A stretch of DNA of 64,000 nt, from NCBI GenBank assembly GCA_035772405.1, contig JAYKKM010000034.1, positions 1,324,501-1,388,500 on the forward strand, read 5' to 3'. The DNA is from Chrysogorgia sp. JL179-B06. Lineage: Eukaryota; Cnidaria; Anthozoa; Scleralcyonacea; Chrysogorgiidae. The notes below the pieces were generated by a model. That model made no database searches. It was given only the letters and a program-made list of their open reading frames with translations, and had not been told where the DNA came from. Shown here in pieces: positions 1 through 11,375 of the stretch; the first letter of the stretch is position 1; each line of letters opens with the position of its first letter. The translations under genes were made by a program, and so were the position numbers.

Positions 1-692
1 TGTAAAACATATGGTACTCACTGGCGCTTTCATTGTAAAGAGAATGTGAATTTATATATTGAACTGTAGTCATGCAGCGAAGCTTGTATTTTGCTGAGTA
101 TATGTCTTAATTATAGCCGTTATAAGTCACGTCGGTCCAGTGAGCTTCTAGTTCTATATAAGCTCAACCAGCTCAAGACTTCTCATGACTTCCGGTACTT
201 GAATCTGATATACAAGATAAAATATATCTTCGGAGCTGAGGCGACAATTTAAATATATACGTATATATACATAAAACATAATTACCTCGTCAAAACGGTG
301 AAAAAGCTCTCAGTCTCCTCTAGGATAAATTTCTCGTTTCCATATTTTGAACAATGGATCGTTGTCGTGTTGCCAATTACCTGTTTGTATAAGCAAGTAG
401 AATACAGTAAATACCGATGTTTCTTTGCAAACAGAGAAGGTCGCGTTCACAATAACCGCTCTGCTTTATAATTAGCGCAAATGCGCAACGACCATATTTC
501 AAGAAGACATGCGAACCAAGATACATGTGACTGGGAGAGATTGCTGGAAACTTTGTAAAATCGCGCGGGCAAATTGACATTGTGCTCCAATAATTTCCTT
601 TGCGCGGGCAACATTTCGTTTACACGGCAAAAATGTGCGGTTACCTTTAATATTGACTACCCATAGTGTAATACAATTTATAATTTGTTTTT
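1..692. other. no gene recognised
   Basis: AT-rich sequence with only short open frames lacking coding character. No tRNA, splice-bounded exon or repeat family was recognised. Confidence 0.5.
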
Positions 693-868
693 TAGGTTTT
701 GGAGTAAAACCACAATAATGTCCTGGGATAGAATAATAAGCGCATTTAACCTCTGGCTATAATGCGTTTCATATTGCAGCGCGCGCTGGACATACAGTGT
801 AAACTGAATAAAAAGTATGTATAAAACACAGAAACAGAAAGTAAAGATGCGTATAATTGTATAGTGCA
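693..868 (+). repeat. direct repeat R1, copy 1 (~175 bp)
   Basis: This block resembles 1706-1877 in the same orientation at roughly 80% by eye. Shared landmarks are 'aggttttgga' at the start, 'aagcgcattta', 'tggacatacagtgtaaactg' and a closing 'agtataattgt'-like stretch. The two copies flank about 840 bp without a recognisable gene. They could be LTR-like ends or copies of a short interspersed repeat; no primer-binding site was seen. Confidence 0.6.
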
Positions 869-1705
869 TAGTATAACATTGGGATAACCCTGTACGCATT
901 TCGACTTTCTTTATTGGTCTCTTCATCAGGATAATATCGGGTTGGCAGTTGACGATTTTTTCGTTGGAAGATAAATAATTAATAATGCGCGGAGTAAACA
1001 AATGTAAGTATTACTTACCAAACGTGTTGTTTGTTCGGGAAGGTCCAACGCGTCGTGCCATGAGTATAGGGTTGAATGGCTGTCGTAGTAAAAAAAGGTT
1101 CGTTCTCGATCTTTGTACTAGCTTGGGCTTTGCGCCTCGCGGTCAAATTCAAATTGCCCGAGGGCATTTGTTAGTGGGTAACACAGTATACACGTGAGTT
1201 GCGTCATTAGTTACCAGATATAAGTGTGTGTTGGTGGTAATGGAATTGTCCGTGTGTTTAGGGGATATAGTAAGGGATATAACGGAGGTTAAATATCGCG
1301 AGTATCATAAGTTTAATATTACGTGTAGAATATGTTATATTTTATATGTACTAGCTAATACACGAAGGTTGTTAATAAGTTTGGTGTTGATTAAGTTAAA
1401 GGCCAACGGCATTAAATCTGCTCTTTGGACAGGGCTTTCTACGTTGTGTGTAGGGTTGCTAAATTCACTTCCAAATAGCAAAACTGTAGCGTGTAATAAA
1501 GTAGAAATTAAATGGGAAGGGTTTAACAGCAAAAGCTAAATGCCAACGACATGATATTTGCTCTTTGGACAATGCTTATCACGTGGTGTATATATTTGCG
1601 CTATTATCCGTCGATTGTCAACTGACTATAAATGTAGTAAAGTAACGACTATATTGTAGCGAGGCTGGATTAGCTCTATCCTTTCGCTACAAGATATTCA
1701 TTGAT
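869..1705. other. unassigned DNA between the R1 repeats
   Basis: Two short plus-strand open frames (985-1197 and 1228-1539) have no recognisable domain. A ~50-bp stretch around 1396-1450 ('gccaacggcattaaatctgc') recurs imperfectly at 1539-1590, so this DNA is itself partly repetitive. No function is assigned. Confidence 0.4.
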
Positions 1706-1877
1706 TTTTAGGTTTTGGACTATATGGGCACGTGGATATAGAATAAGCGCATTTAGCCTCTGGCTACAATGTGTATCATATTGCAGTGGGCGCTGGACAT
1801 GCAGTGTAAACTGAATAAAAAGTGTGAAAAAACACAGAAACCGAAATTAAAGATGAGTATAATTGTGTACTGAGAAA
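1706..1877 (+). repeat. direct repeat R1, copy 2
   Basis: Second copy of the ~175-bp repeat at 693-868, same strand, with several substitutions and short indels. It is immediately followed by the minisatellite at 1937. Confidence 0.6.
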
Positions 1878-1936
1878 CAACTGACTAAAATGGCTAAAAT
1901 GGGCTTTGTGCTCAGACTAACCAAAATATATGTTAT

Positions 1937-2215
1937 TTGAAGGTGTGTTGTTTAAAAGGTGTGTTGTTCAAAAGATGTGTTGTTCAAAAGATGTGTTGTT
2001 CAAAAGATGTGTTGTTCAAAAGATGTGTTGTTCAAAAGGTGTGTTGTTCAAAAGATGTGTTGTTCAAAACTAAAGATGTGTTGTTCAAAAGATGTGTTAT
2101 TCAAAAGGTGTGTTGTTCACAAAAGATGTGTTGTTTAAAAGGTGTGTTGTTCAGAAAAGGTGTGTTATTTGAAAGGTGTGTTATCTGAAATGGCGTGTTA
2201 CGCTTGGAAAGGTGT
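1937..2215 (+). repeat. minisatellite, unit ~16 bp (gatgtgttgttcaaaa)
   Basis: About 15 imperfect head-to-tail units of 'gatgtgttgttcaaaa', with 'ggtgtgttgtt' variants. The apparent open frame through it (Cys/Ser/Lys-rich) is a by-product of the tandem unit and not a gene. Confidence 0.9.
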
Positions 2216-2284
2216 GTTAAATTAATACACCTTGCATAAAAGGTGTGTTGATTTAAAAATTAGAAAAAATGCATGATATTGTAA

Positions 2285-2480
2285 GGTGTGTTGTGTAACA
2301 CACCATGTGTTATGTAACACACCTTGGTGTGTTGTCTAACACACTGTGGTGTGTTATGTAACACACCATGGTGTGTTATATAGCACACCTTGGTGTGTTA
2401 TTGAAAGTTATTTTCAAATGGTGTGTTACTGTAACACATCATGTGTGTTATGTAACACACCATTAGCACACCTTGTTTTA
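2285..2480. repeat. palindromic array of gtgtgtta/taacacac
   Basis: Alternating 'ggtgtgtta' and 'taacacacc' blocks, such as 'taacacaccatgtgtta', give several nested hairpins. The motif matches the core of the adjacent minisatellite, suggesting one expanded foldback element. Confidence 0.85.
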
Positions 2481-2559
2481 AGAGTGTACAAACGAAAGAA
2501 TAGCAGAGCTTGAGGGAGGATACCTCACGATTGCGGAGAATGAAGAGTTAATCGATCTA

Positions 2560-2790
2560 CTTGTTTTAAGAAAAAAAAAACTTATTTCAAGAAATATTTT
2601 CTTGGAATAAGAAATTTCTTACTAGGGAGAATAGCGAGAAATATTTTCTAACCAAGAAAATGTCTGAGAAAATATTTCTTGAAATAAGAAAAATATATTC
2701 TTGTTTTAAGAAATATAAATCTTAATTCAAGAAAATAATAAGCATTTCTTTAGTATTATTTTTCTTAAAATAAGAAAAAAATTTCCCAGC
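2560..2790. repeat. AAGAAA/TTTCTT foldback array, copy 1
   Basis: Dense alternating 'tttcttgttttaagaaa'-type palindromes around a short core 'ctagggagaatagcgaga'. The same array type and core occur at 4590-4935, and a coreless version at 8985-9470. It is probably the repeat body of a MITE family. Confidence 0.8.
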
Positions 2791-2796
2791 TACAAT

Positions 2797-3046
2797 CATG
2801 GAAAAAATATCGTAGACTTTTTGAATTTTTATACTATTTCCCCCTCCCCCCTACACAATGTTGGTATATTTAGACGATGTGACTTGCAACTCGACTTTAA
2901 CTTGACCAACATTGTGTAGGGGGGATGGTGGAGGCAATTTTAGGGCAATAAGCGGATGAGTTTGGGAGATACACGCATATTTTCATAACATATTCTTAAA
3001 TTTGGATATAGTTTAACAAAGTCTACAGGTATTTTTCCAAGATTGT
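2797..3046 (+). repeat. 250-bp direct repeat R2, copy 1, containing a hairpin
   Basis: Nearly identical to 4334-4586 in the same orientation. It includes a strong inverted pair, 'ccccctacacaatgttggt' and 'accaacattgtgtagggggg', about 88 bp across. The copies differ by a handful of bases, so the duplication is recent or gene-converted. They bracket the Tc1-like fragment and the CATGTTAC array. Confidence 0.9.
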
Positions 3047-3214
3047 CTCTAAATCAAAAAAAATTGACTATGGGAGACTAAATGTTTGGACGAAAGAAAT
3101 TTTTCAATTTTATGATATTGCTAGACTGAGAACAGAGGGACTAGAAAAAAACAATCTATATGCGTTTCGGGGGGGGGGGGGGGTTGGCAAGGCTATCTCG
3201 CGGGCTCAGCTGCA
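3047..3214. other. non-coding spacer with a 15-bp G run
   Basis: AT-rich spacer with an uninterrupted run of 15 G residues at 3169-3183. Nothing else was seen. Confidence 0.6.
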
Positions 3215-3475
3215 AGCTTTGATATGTTACATGTTACAGCATGTTACATCATGTTACACTACATGTTACACTGCATGTTACTGTTCAATTGTTAGATTAT
3301 ATTATCAATCTTTACATGTTACAACATGTTACACCAACTTTTTTAAAGTAAATATAGTTTATAATAAAAAGTATAGGTGTAACATGTTGTAACATGTAAA
3401 TAATTATAGTAGGACATAACAATTTTAGTGTAACATGTAGTGTAACATGTAGTGTAACATGGTGTAACATGTGGT
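3215..3475. repeat. large foldback built from CATGTTAC / GTAACATG units
   Basis: The left arm (about 3218-3340) repeats 'catgttaca' and the right arm (about 3378-3475) repeats 'tgtaacatg', giving an imperfect long hairpin with an AT-rich loop. There is no coding content. Confidence 0.85.
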
Positions 3476-3677
3476 AATTTTACTCAGACTGTTTATTACT
3501 GATAAAATAAAAAGACCTTCATTGGGGAAAACACCCATTTTGTGGCAAATGCGTGCACATGTACATTGAAACCATATTCAATAATGTCAAATGTGTACCA
3601 CGCTGACTGATAATATTCTATAGGTAAGCCTTTTGCAGCACTGTTAGCTGTCTCTCCATTTAAAGGATGTCAAAAAT

Positions 3678-4178
3678 CTAACCCTCTTCATTCAAGTGAT
3701 TACGAATAGTTCGACTGGTTACATGCTTTACGCCACTTTCCAGCTGAATTCGCTTTGACGTAAAGGAACCTGCCTTCTCTCGGAGACTTGTTACCGAGCG
3801 CACTATACTTCGCTTGTCTTGAACGGATAATTTTGTGGGTCTGCCTTTATTTTGCTTTCTCTGCTCAAAAACAGGCTCACTATTTAGTGGCTTCTTGGCG
3901 TGATTATAAATTACAGCTTTAGAGTACTGGGGAAATATTTTTAAAAGCGTCTTCCCTCGAATTTTTGACAGCGGGTATGCAGCTCTTATTTGAGCAGAAT
4001 GTTCCACAGATACTTTTTGGCAAGTTTTTAGCCATCTAAAATGAAAAAATGCTACCATCCAAATACTGCTCAGAGGTAACCACGTCAACGTTTCAAGATT
4101 GAACAGGTAAAGTAAATTACGTGAACCCAATTTAATAAAATACGTTTCACCTGAAAACAGGTAATCTACAGAAAACAT
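3678..4178 (-). pseudogene. Tc1/mariner-like transposase, N-terminal DNA-binding fragment
   Basis: The C-terminal two-thirds of this frame read as the paired helix-turn-helix region of Tc1-type transposases. A first HTH-like part runs about residues 62-95. A 'GRPTKLS' AT-hook-like linker follows at about 113. The second HTH ends in 'SRTIRNHLNEEG', the usual end of this module just before the catalytic domain. The catalytic DDE/D domain is not recognisable downstream, where stops follow at once. The first ~60 residues look like non-coding read-through. No terminal inverted repeats were identified, so this is an internal relic lying between the two 250-bp R2 repeats. Confidence 0.7.
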
Positions 4179-4333
4179 CCAAAACTGGCCATCCCCCCCG
4201 TTATCAAAAAAAATGTAATGAAGCCCTGAACTATATTCCTTATATATGGTCCTATATATTTTTCAACTTTGTATATTGAAAATTCACGTTCAATTAATCT
4301 CAGAAAATGATTACGTGTCCTCTTTTTTCAGAC

Positions 4334-4586
4334 AATCATGGAAAAAATATCGTAGACTTTTTGAATTTTTATACTATTCCCCCTCCCCCCTACACAATGT
4401 TGGTATATTTAGACGATGTGACTTGCAACTCGACTTTAACTTGACCAACATTGTGTAGGGGGGATGGGGAAGGCAATTTTAGGGAAATAAGCGGATGGGT
4501 TTGGGAGATACACGCATATTTTCATAACATATTCTTAAATTTGGATATAGTTTAACAAAGTCTACAGGTATTTTTTCCAAGATTGT
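4334..4586 (+). repeat. 250-bp direct repeat R2, copy 2
   Basis: Same sequence as 2797-3046, including the hairpin 'ctacacaatgttggt'. It ends at a 'tttttccaagattgt'-like motif shared by both copies. Confidence 0.9.
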
Positions 4587-4589
4587 AGA

Positions 4590-4935
4590 AAACATGAGAA
4601 AATTATTATTAAAATAAGAAAAAAATTCTTGAAGTTCAAGGAAATAAATCTTATTTTAAGAAAATATAACTTATTTTAAGTAATTTTTTTCCTAATATAA
4701 GAAAATTTTGACTAGGGAGAATAGCGAGAAAAATTAAAAAAATTTCTTGGGAAATATTTTCTTGTTTTAAGAAAATTAAACTTAAAATAAGTTATATTTT
4801 CTTAAAACAAATTTCTTAAAAGAAATTTTTTCTTAGTAATTTTTTCTCGCTATAATTCTCCCTGTCAAAATTTTCTTATTTTAGAGAAATAATTACTTAA
4901 AATAAGTTATATTTTCTTAAAATGAGTTTATTTTC
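4590..4935. repeat. AAGAAA/TTTCTT foldback array, copy 2
   Basis: Same composition as 2560-2790. The core 'gactagggagaatagcgag' at about 4710 is mirrored by its reverse complement at about 4842, so the array is one ~350-bp inverted structure, a MITE-like element. Confidence 0.8.
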
Positions 4936-5133
4936 TTGAAAACCTCTTTTTAAGAAACTATATATAATAATACATCTATAATTTAAAAAAATAGCACATA
5001 AATACATAATATATATAGAAATATTATAACTATACTGTATATACAGTATAACAAAATATAAACATTTAAGTTTGTAATGAACAGTTACAAAATTACAGTT
5101 CAAAGTCTATCAAAATCTCCACTTATCTCCCGA

Positions 5134-5459
5134 TCAGGTAGATTCAGTCTTGTACTTTTTGAAAGCCTTGGTAATCCCTTCGAAGGCATGGGAAACGTCA
5201 CTTGGTATTCTTTCATCTTTGAAAACTATTGTCTGGAGCATCAGCAAACCAAATTCGTGCTGTTGGGGATAGTCGAAGTCCAATAGGTAAAATGAACCAA
5301 GAAAAGCCACCACAGCAGCCTCTGCCACGTTCTCTAATTCTGTTCGAAACAATATATTCTTGCCCACGATTACATAGATAATCTCATGTTCAAGAACAAG
5401 AACTGGCATATTTCCAACTTGCTTCAAGCAATACGTATCTGGAGGATCCTCGTGGTCCT
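5134..5459 (-). CDS. terminal exon of an unidentified spliced gene
   Basis: On the minus strand a polypyrimidine-AG acceptor (reverse complement of 5460-5475, 'cgttgtcttttag') opens about 105 codons to a stop at 5134. The protein piece is well folded in character: 'DHEDPPDTY', a beta-rich stretch with 'PVLVLEHEIIYVIVGKNILF', then a helical region with 'FYLLDFDYPQQHE' and 'DERIPSDVSHAFEGI'. Composition and the exon boundary argue for a real gene rather than a chance frame. The general pattern resembles the C-terminal part of large invertebrate families with N-terminal SAM domains; that is inference only. Upstream exons were not established. A start-codon exon with a GTAAGT donor at 8420-8464 (-) is one weak candidate. 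Confidence 0.5.
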
Positions 5460-7235
5460 AAAAGACAACGAAAAAAAATCACATGAATACATAACACACT
5501 TTCCCGAAATTCTGCCAGTGATGTTTGAGATACAGCTAATTCAGTTAAGGTTGTCATCTGAGGGCCAAAACCGCAAAACCTCTATACTTCCAAGCGCGAA
5601 AGGCACACTGGACTTGTATATATCTCTTTCTTAATGTCTCTATTTGATCGTAGCTTTTTGAACAACACACTCCGTGGCCTTATTAAATTACTGCAAAATA
5701 CAATCAAATAGAGACATTAAGAAAGAGATATACAGTATATCTCATCTTATTCTAGAAATATCATGGTTTTGGAAAGATGCAAATGAGATACCTTGAAACA
5801 TAATCTGCACAAATAAACTAAGAAAAACTAAATGAGTAATACAGTGATGGATCCAGCTTGATCTGGTAGCGAATTGAGATTCTGAGTGGGGCGAGACCGA
5901 GGCAGGTTGGAGTTCCCTTGAGGCAGGGGTCTCGATCCAAGCTGGTGGTGGGGCTGGGGGCAAAGCCTGATACTCAGCGAATCTCACTTTTGCGACGAGT
6001 TTTGTCATGCCGCTTAAATGTTTTATTTGTTAGATATTTATTTTCTTTGTTTTATTTTCTTCTGTTATTTGGTTGGTGGTATTCAAAATGCAATATGTTG
6101 CAGAGTTTTTCATTACTATTACCGGACAAATTGCCAGGAATGAAGGCAACTGTTCCGGTCAGTTAACCTTTTCTGGTCGCTTGTTTTCAGGCTTACAGAA
6201 CACCATTCTTCTTTATTTAATAATGTGAATAAAGTACAGTTTTAGATGGCTGAGAACCAATGGGTTTCCATGAAGCAATTACTGTAGGTCATACAATGGA
6301 ACTTCTATAACATCTCTTTTTTAATTTGTATACTCAGCATTATTTTATTCTCTGGCAATTTATTTAATATCACACTTTTCCAAGTCACTGACATACAGGG
6401 ACTTAGACAAATGTTATTACCCATAATTATAACAACTAAAATATTATGATATTGCAGAACATGTATGTATATAAATTCTGAAATATTTATATAATACATG
6501 CAACTACTGTACCTGTAGTACATGCGACTACTGTACCTGTGCATGGCATTACATTCTCCCAATTTATTTAATACCACCACACTTTTCAAGTCACCAACTT
6601 AATGCCATTACTACATTTTCCAGAATTATAACTACTAAAACATGATAATACTGTAATTTTGTTGGTAGGATGGAGTACTGGTACATGTTAATGTTTTAAG
6701 TGTACACAGTCTTTGACAAATTTAAAACATAAACAGGTACACCGTCAATGAGTTGGTGAAGTGGGAGTACCGTGTACTGTGCATCCACTGAACACCATTT
6801 AAAAATTATGCACATTTTTGAAGGTACTGTATGTATGCTCTTTCACAAGCATAATAAAAAATTTATTAGCAGATAAAATAAACTCAAACTTACCAAAATA
6901 AGCTAAATAAATGTTTCCAGCTTCTCTTATCTTAGTTTTGTTTAAGTAGGAATGGCAAAATTGCAACTTCATCTAGAAACCTAATTAAAATACAGATAAT
7001 AATAAATTAAAGACCATAACCAAGTTAATGAATTAACATTATGTGTGACGATCAACTTCACACATATAATGATACTCCTAGGTTCAAAGCATTTACTTTA
7101 ATGAATTAACATTAGATAATGGTTGAACAACTCAACCAATCCATGTCGAGTATTTCACTGCTCTATGCTCCATAGTGCTTTAATTCATCAAGATTAGACG
7201 CTCAGGCCTTACATCCGCCATATTTGTTTCAGGTT
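5460..7235. other. likely intronic/intergenic DNA
   Basis: No convincing exon or repeat family. A minus-strand GTAAGT donor consensus near 6892 follows a short open stretch, but the frame contains stops. 5625-5735 has a short inverted duplication around 'aatagagacattaagaaaga'. Confidence 0.4.
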
Positions 7236-7336
7236 AATAGTGAACTCTATAGAGTATATAGAGTAGAGTCCACTAAAAGATATTTTGTTTTCTTTTGTCA
7301 TAGCACAGTGGACTCTATATAGAGTTCACTAATGAA
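7236..7336. mobile_element. hairpin MITE (~100 bp)
   Basis: The arms 'agtgaactctatagag' and 'ctctatatagagttcact' form a near-perfect foldback with a T-rich loop. It contains no gene. Confidence 0.75.
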
Positions 7337-7429
7337 TTCAATAAGTCAATGGTTCTGGTAAATGTGTAAGACAAAAAAAATTATAGTAAAAGTTGAAATT
7401 ACTTTGTGGTTTGAACCCTTCTCTAAGAC

Positions 7430-7562
7430 TGTTAGATAATGGTCCCATGTGCTCTATGGGATACAGAGTCCCTCGAATTAGATAGACGTCCACTCGGGGC
7501 CTACTAACTACTCTAATTGTCGGGACTCTATATCCCATAGAACACTTGTGACCATTATCTAA
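7430..7562. mobile_element. hairpin MITE (~133 bp)
   Basis: The terminal inverted repeat begins 'gttagataatggtc' and ends 'accattatctaac'. The arms continue through 'ctctatgggata' and 'tatcccatag', leaving a ~25-bp loop. This is the classic foldback MITE form. Confidence 0.8.
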
Positions 7563-7616
7563 CCTGCATGTATACTTATAATGTTACTTTATTATAAGTC
7601 TTGTTATGCAAATATA

Positions 7617-7665
7617 TACATGATGATCGTCAAGCTCAAATCCTCAGAAAATGAATCCCAGTCAG
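7617..7665 (-). repeat. SINE tail fragment
   Basis: The reverse complement reads 'ttctgaggatttgagcttga', matching the tail of the tRNA-derived SINE copies at 7738-7850 and 42745-42890. Confidence 0.6.
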
Positions 7666-7737
7666 TTTCCTAAGTATTACTGGTTTATAGTGAATATTGA
7701 ATATGCAGTGAATATAGCTTGATCAAACCAGTACATC

Positions 7738-7850
7738 ATTGTGACCCATAAGAGGGTTACAGGTTCAAGCCCTGTCTGGGACATTATCTGAGGATTTGAG
7801 CTTAACAATTGCCCATGTATCGTCTAAGCTGATTCACTTGGCACTTGTTT
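7738..7850 (+). repeat. tRNA-derived SINE, 5'-truncated copy
   Basis: Contains a B-box-like 'ggttcaagccc' followed by the family tail 'ctgaggatttgagctt' and 'gcccatgtatcgtct'. The same tail follows the fuller copy at 42745. The A-box half is missing or eroded. Confidence 0.65.
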
Positions 7851-8984
7851 GCCACATGAATTTTAATTCCATGAAAAATCAAGAATATATAACTTGTTGA
7901 CAACCAGTATGCAATATCACATGAATAAATATTTTGAGTAATGCCAAATGTTTGGAAGTTAAATTTATACATAAAAATTATGATAACAACACTTCTAAAA
8001 CCAAACCAATATCACATATGCCATTACTCTGAATTTGTGCTTTTCAGCAAGGATTTAAATCCTTAGAAATTCCTTTGGTTGATTGTATTCATACTTAATC
8101 AGTATCATAAACAAATAAAAGATTATGCAAATGGTTATTCCCGATAAATGTTTGTATAACATACCATGTTGTTTCCTGAGACCAGATTAAAGCCTAAAGG
8201 ATGGGCTTTCCATTCAAATTAATATTTTGATTTATAGACACATGATTATCCACATTTCAATTGAAAAATAACTCTTCCCATACAATGGAATGGAATCTTC
8301 TAAGACAAAGTTTTTGATAAGATAACTTCAGGACAACTATTTCATTTGCTTCAAACATTCAGATGCATTGAGGAGCTATATAATATATTTAATAATTAGT
8401 AGATCAGAGTCAGACTTACCTTCGACGTTCGTCTTCGAACTTTACTGAAAGAGTGAAATCGCATCACTGCCGTATTTACCCCCGCAGCCAGTATTTTGTA
8501 AGACAGACGAATAATTTATGATCAGCCACTTCTTTAGAATTGGTAACACAAAGCAATTTACCAAACGCGGAATCCAAGACACAAACCAGTAAAGTGTTTC
8601 AACAGATATTCAAATATGGCGCAAACTCGCTAGGACCTCTGGGAAATATCCATATACCCTTCACAAATCCCAATAATCCCTATATTTTCCTGCAATCCCG
8701 GGCCAAGGTTGATTCGGAAAAACATTGCCCACACAACTAATTTGAAATTATATATACAAATATCAGCATAATGTTTGCGGGTTTATAAAGCTACTCTAAT
8801 GACACCAAGACGACTCCGCGTCGCGCTCGCGCAACGTTTTATTCACTCTAATGGCTAGTATACACTCAAAACGTTATAGGCAAGATAATAATGGCATTTT
8901 ACAACAAATAAATCCTCGTTCGGGTCAACTAAAACGGCTTGTTTCATTTCAGTATATATACCTGTAATGATTATATTTAAATTG
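7851..8984. other. no gene supported; one weak minus-strand exon candidate
   Basis: Mostly AT-rich non-coding sequence. At 8464-8420 (-) an ATG opens 15 codons that end at a perfect GTAAGT donor. It could be a first exon, but no partner exon is demonstrable. Confidence 0.3.
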
Positions 8985-9470
8985 ACTCTAAGAAATATTT
9001 TCTTGTTAGATAAGAAATTCATTGCTATATTTTCTTGTTTTAAGTAAAATTGTTCCTGGTTTATTCTTGGTGAGAAAATATTTTCTTGTTCTAAGTAAAA
9101 TTGATTCTTGGTTTATTCTTGGTAAGAAAATATTTTCTTGTTTTAAGTAAAATTGATTCTTGGTTTATTCTTGGTAAGAAAATATTTTCTTGTTTTAAGA
9201 AAATATTTTCTTGTTTTTAGTAAATTCGATTCTTGCAGGTTTATTCTTATTCTTACGAAAATATTTCTTTCTTTTCAAGAAAATCATTTTCTTACTTCAA
9301 TATAATATTTTCTTATTTTAAGAAATTGGAAAATCTTATTTCTTGCAATACAAAATATTTCTTATTTTAAGAAATATTTTCTTATTAAGAAAATCATTTT
9401 CTTGTTTCAAGAAAATAATTCTTGAAATAAGAAACATTTTCTTAATAAGAAAATGACTTTTTGCTGTGTA
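8985..9470. repeat. AAGAAA/TTTCTT foldback array, copy 3
   Basis: Tandem units of 'ttggtaagaaaatattttc' and palindromic 'aagaaaatattttctt' run up to 'gctgtgtag', exactly where the coding frame of the virus-like cassette starts. The array truncates the 5' end of that cassette. Confidence 0.8.
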
Positions 9471-9868
9471 GGCAGGATAGAGACGTGACTATTGAGCAAC
9501 GACAAATAGAAGAAGTTAGAGAGCAACAAGAAGTCGATATTGACAGGTTGCAGAAGTTCAATAAGTGGGCTAAAGAAAATGTGGTTGGGTTGAGTGCTGT
9601 GGCAATTTCAGTGGCAGGAATTATAACAACTATTATTATCGCTGGGAGGTCTGCCGTTGTGAAAGGCGCTATGGCCACGAGGTCATTCGCACAGGCTGTT
9701 AAGAACGCAATCGTGAAGATGGGCCCATGGGCTGTTGGGTTGGCTAACCTAGTTTATAGTGCGTTGACATTAGGTGTGAAGGGTCTTGCGTGGTTGGCTC
9801 AAAATCTGTGGGTACTCGCGGTGATATTTGCATGGCTCGCATATGATCTGTGGAAACAAAAACGATAG
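9471..9868 (+). pseudogene. membrane protein of a virus-like element, 5'-truncated
   Basis: An open frame of about 130 residues with no ATG at its beginning, because the upstream part is replaced by the AAGAAA array. Visible architecture: a charged, probably coiled-coil N-terminal stretch ('TIEQRQIEEVREQQEVDIDR'), then a transmembrane segment ('GLSAVAISVAGIITTIIIAG'). A small-residue amphipathic middle follows, then a second hydrophobic segment ('LAQNLWVLAVIFAWLAYDLW') and a basic end. It ends 7 bp before the capsid gene on the same strand. Small membrane proteins of this kind accompany capsid genes in Polinton-like elements, where they may belong to an internal membrane or a vertex. The family was not identified; the role is inferred from position and topology. 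Confidence 0.6.
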
Positions 9869-9875
9869 TAACAAA

Positions 9876-11069
9876 ATGTATGTAAAGTATATGAACGTCA
9901 CAGCAGCAGAACTGAACCCTGGTTTTAGACGAGCAACCATGGGGGCTATAAAAGGAACAAGAACGCAGCACATCATCACGTTGAACCCTAACAAGGTCAG
10001 CCCTGGTGAGGAAATTTACATTGACGTACCAAAGCTCAAGGTTAGTAGCTGTTTGGTGCCTGGATCGTTAGGTTTGGTGTTCTACTTTAAGAATGCAAAT
10101 GATAAAAGTTGGTTCTTGAACAATGTGAGCAAGTTGTTGTGTGAGAGACTCGTTGTTAGACTAGCTGGGGAAACTGTGTATGACAACACTGGGGAAAACT
10201 ACACTGGTGTTTATCACGACCTTTGGGAAAGCGTTAGTAAGCGAGACCAAATGGTTGACTATGCAGTGTTGGTCCTGAGAACTTGAGAAAGCTAATTTCT
10301 AAGGACGACAGTGGTGCGACAATTTCTAAGGTTAGCGATGTATTGATGTTTAGTGTGATTGGAACGAAACAGCGGATAAAGCTTGGTAAGATCATGGACG
10401 ACCATGGGTTGTACGCTCCTTTTAGCATGAACAACAACTTGCAATACGTGATCATACTTCCAAAGGCCACAGACATAATGGTGGCGCAAACCAATGAAAG
10501 TGTAGGTGGATACACCCTGGAGAACCTTGAACTGGAGTACGAAACGATTGATAATCAGGAGCTCTCTGATGAAATAACGTCATTGTACGCAAGTGGTAGA
10601 AGTTTGTCATACGAGCACGACCATCGTGGCACGACCATCGTGAATGAGAACATTAATCTTCCAAGAAAAAGCATGAAGGCAATTGTGTTGCTATTCACAA
10701 ACAAGGTGCGTACAGATAGTGAGGAGTTCTTGTTTCCGAATATTAAGAGTGTTAGAGTCACAATCGAGGGTGTACCGAATAGCGTGTACTCACAAGGCAT
10801 TCCAAAATCGAAGTTCTATGCAGAAGCGAAACGGTTGTTTGGGTTGGGTAAAGTTCTATAAAGATGACTTTTCGTTGGTCATCGACTTGTGGAGCGTTCA
10901 AGACAACCACAACGTCGCTACTGGTAAGAAAATTGTAAACACGCAATCTGGTGTTCTTCTTGAAATCACTAAGAAAGCGACGACTGCGAACGTTATGTGT
11001 AGGGTGTTTGTGATGAGTGATGGGTTAGTTAACTTCACGAACAATGGTCAACAATCAATCCAGTATTAA
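9876..11069 (+). pseudogene. double-jelly-roll-like major capsid protein of a Polinton-like element, frameshifted
   Basis: About 397 codons in total spread over three frames. The start is ATG 9876 in 'acaaaATG'; frame 1 runs to a stop at 10284-10286, frame 2 continues to about 10850 and frame 3 to 11069. Protein character carries across both breaks, each fitting one lost or gained base (about 10270 and 10845). It is beta-rich with repeated motifs expected of jelly-roll capsids: 'HIITLNPNKVSPGEEIYI', 'SCLVPGSLGLVFYF', 'YTLENLELEYETID', 'SMKAIVLLFTNK' and 'VRVTIEGVPNSVYSQGI'. The end is 'VNTQSGVLLEI'. The size is close to compact double-jelly-roll capsids and shorter than the ~600-residue capsids of classical Mavericks. 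Being next to a packaging ATPase supports the call. It cannot make a full protein as read. Confidence 0.7.
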
Positions 11070-11375
11070 ATTATTATTATTATTATTATTATGAACTATA
11101 TTTCAACACGGTACAATTTCAACTGATAAATTAATTATTTACAAAGAAAAGAAAAAAGGTGATCTTCCAACCGGCCGTGCTTACACTAGTAAAAATATGA
11201 ATTACGATATTTACAAGAAAGTTAATTATAACTATAGATAAGAACAAAGGCAAAATGAATATGTTACTTAATGTTAACATGTACGTTTTATGCTAGTTTT
11301 AAAATTAGCAATAGTTTCCGAGGACTTTTGTGATAAAGAAAGAGTAATTAAAGTAATTAAAATCAGTGTAATTAA
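11070..11375. other. AT-rich spacer between capsid and ATPase genes
   Basis: Contains a short (TTA)n run just after the capsid stop, then featureless AT-rich sequence. No coding signal. Confidence 0.6.

Noticed and set aside
693..1877. LTR retrotransposon with 175-bp LTRs
   Set aside because: No primer-binding site, polypurine tract, gag or pol; only about 840 bp of unassigned DNA between the repeats.
1937..2188. Cys/Lys-rich 83-aa protein
   Set aside because: Product of a 16-bp minisatellite; periodic in every frame.
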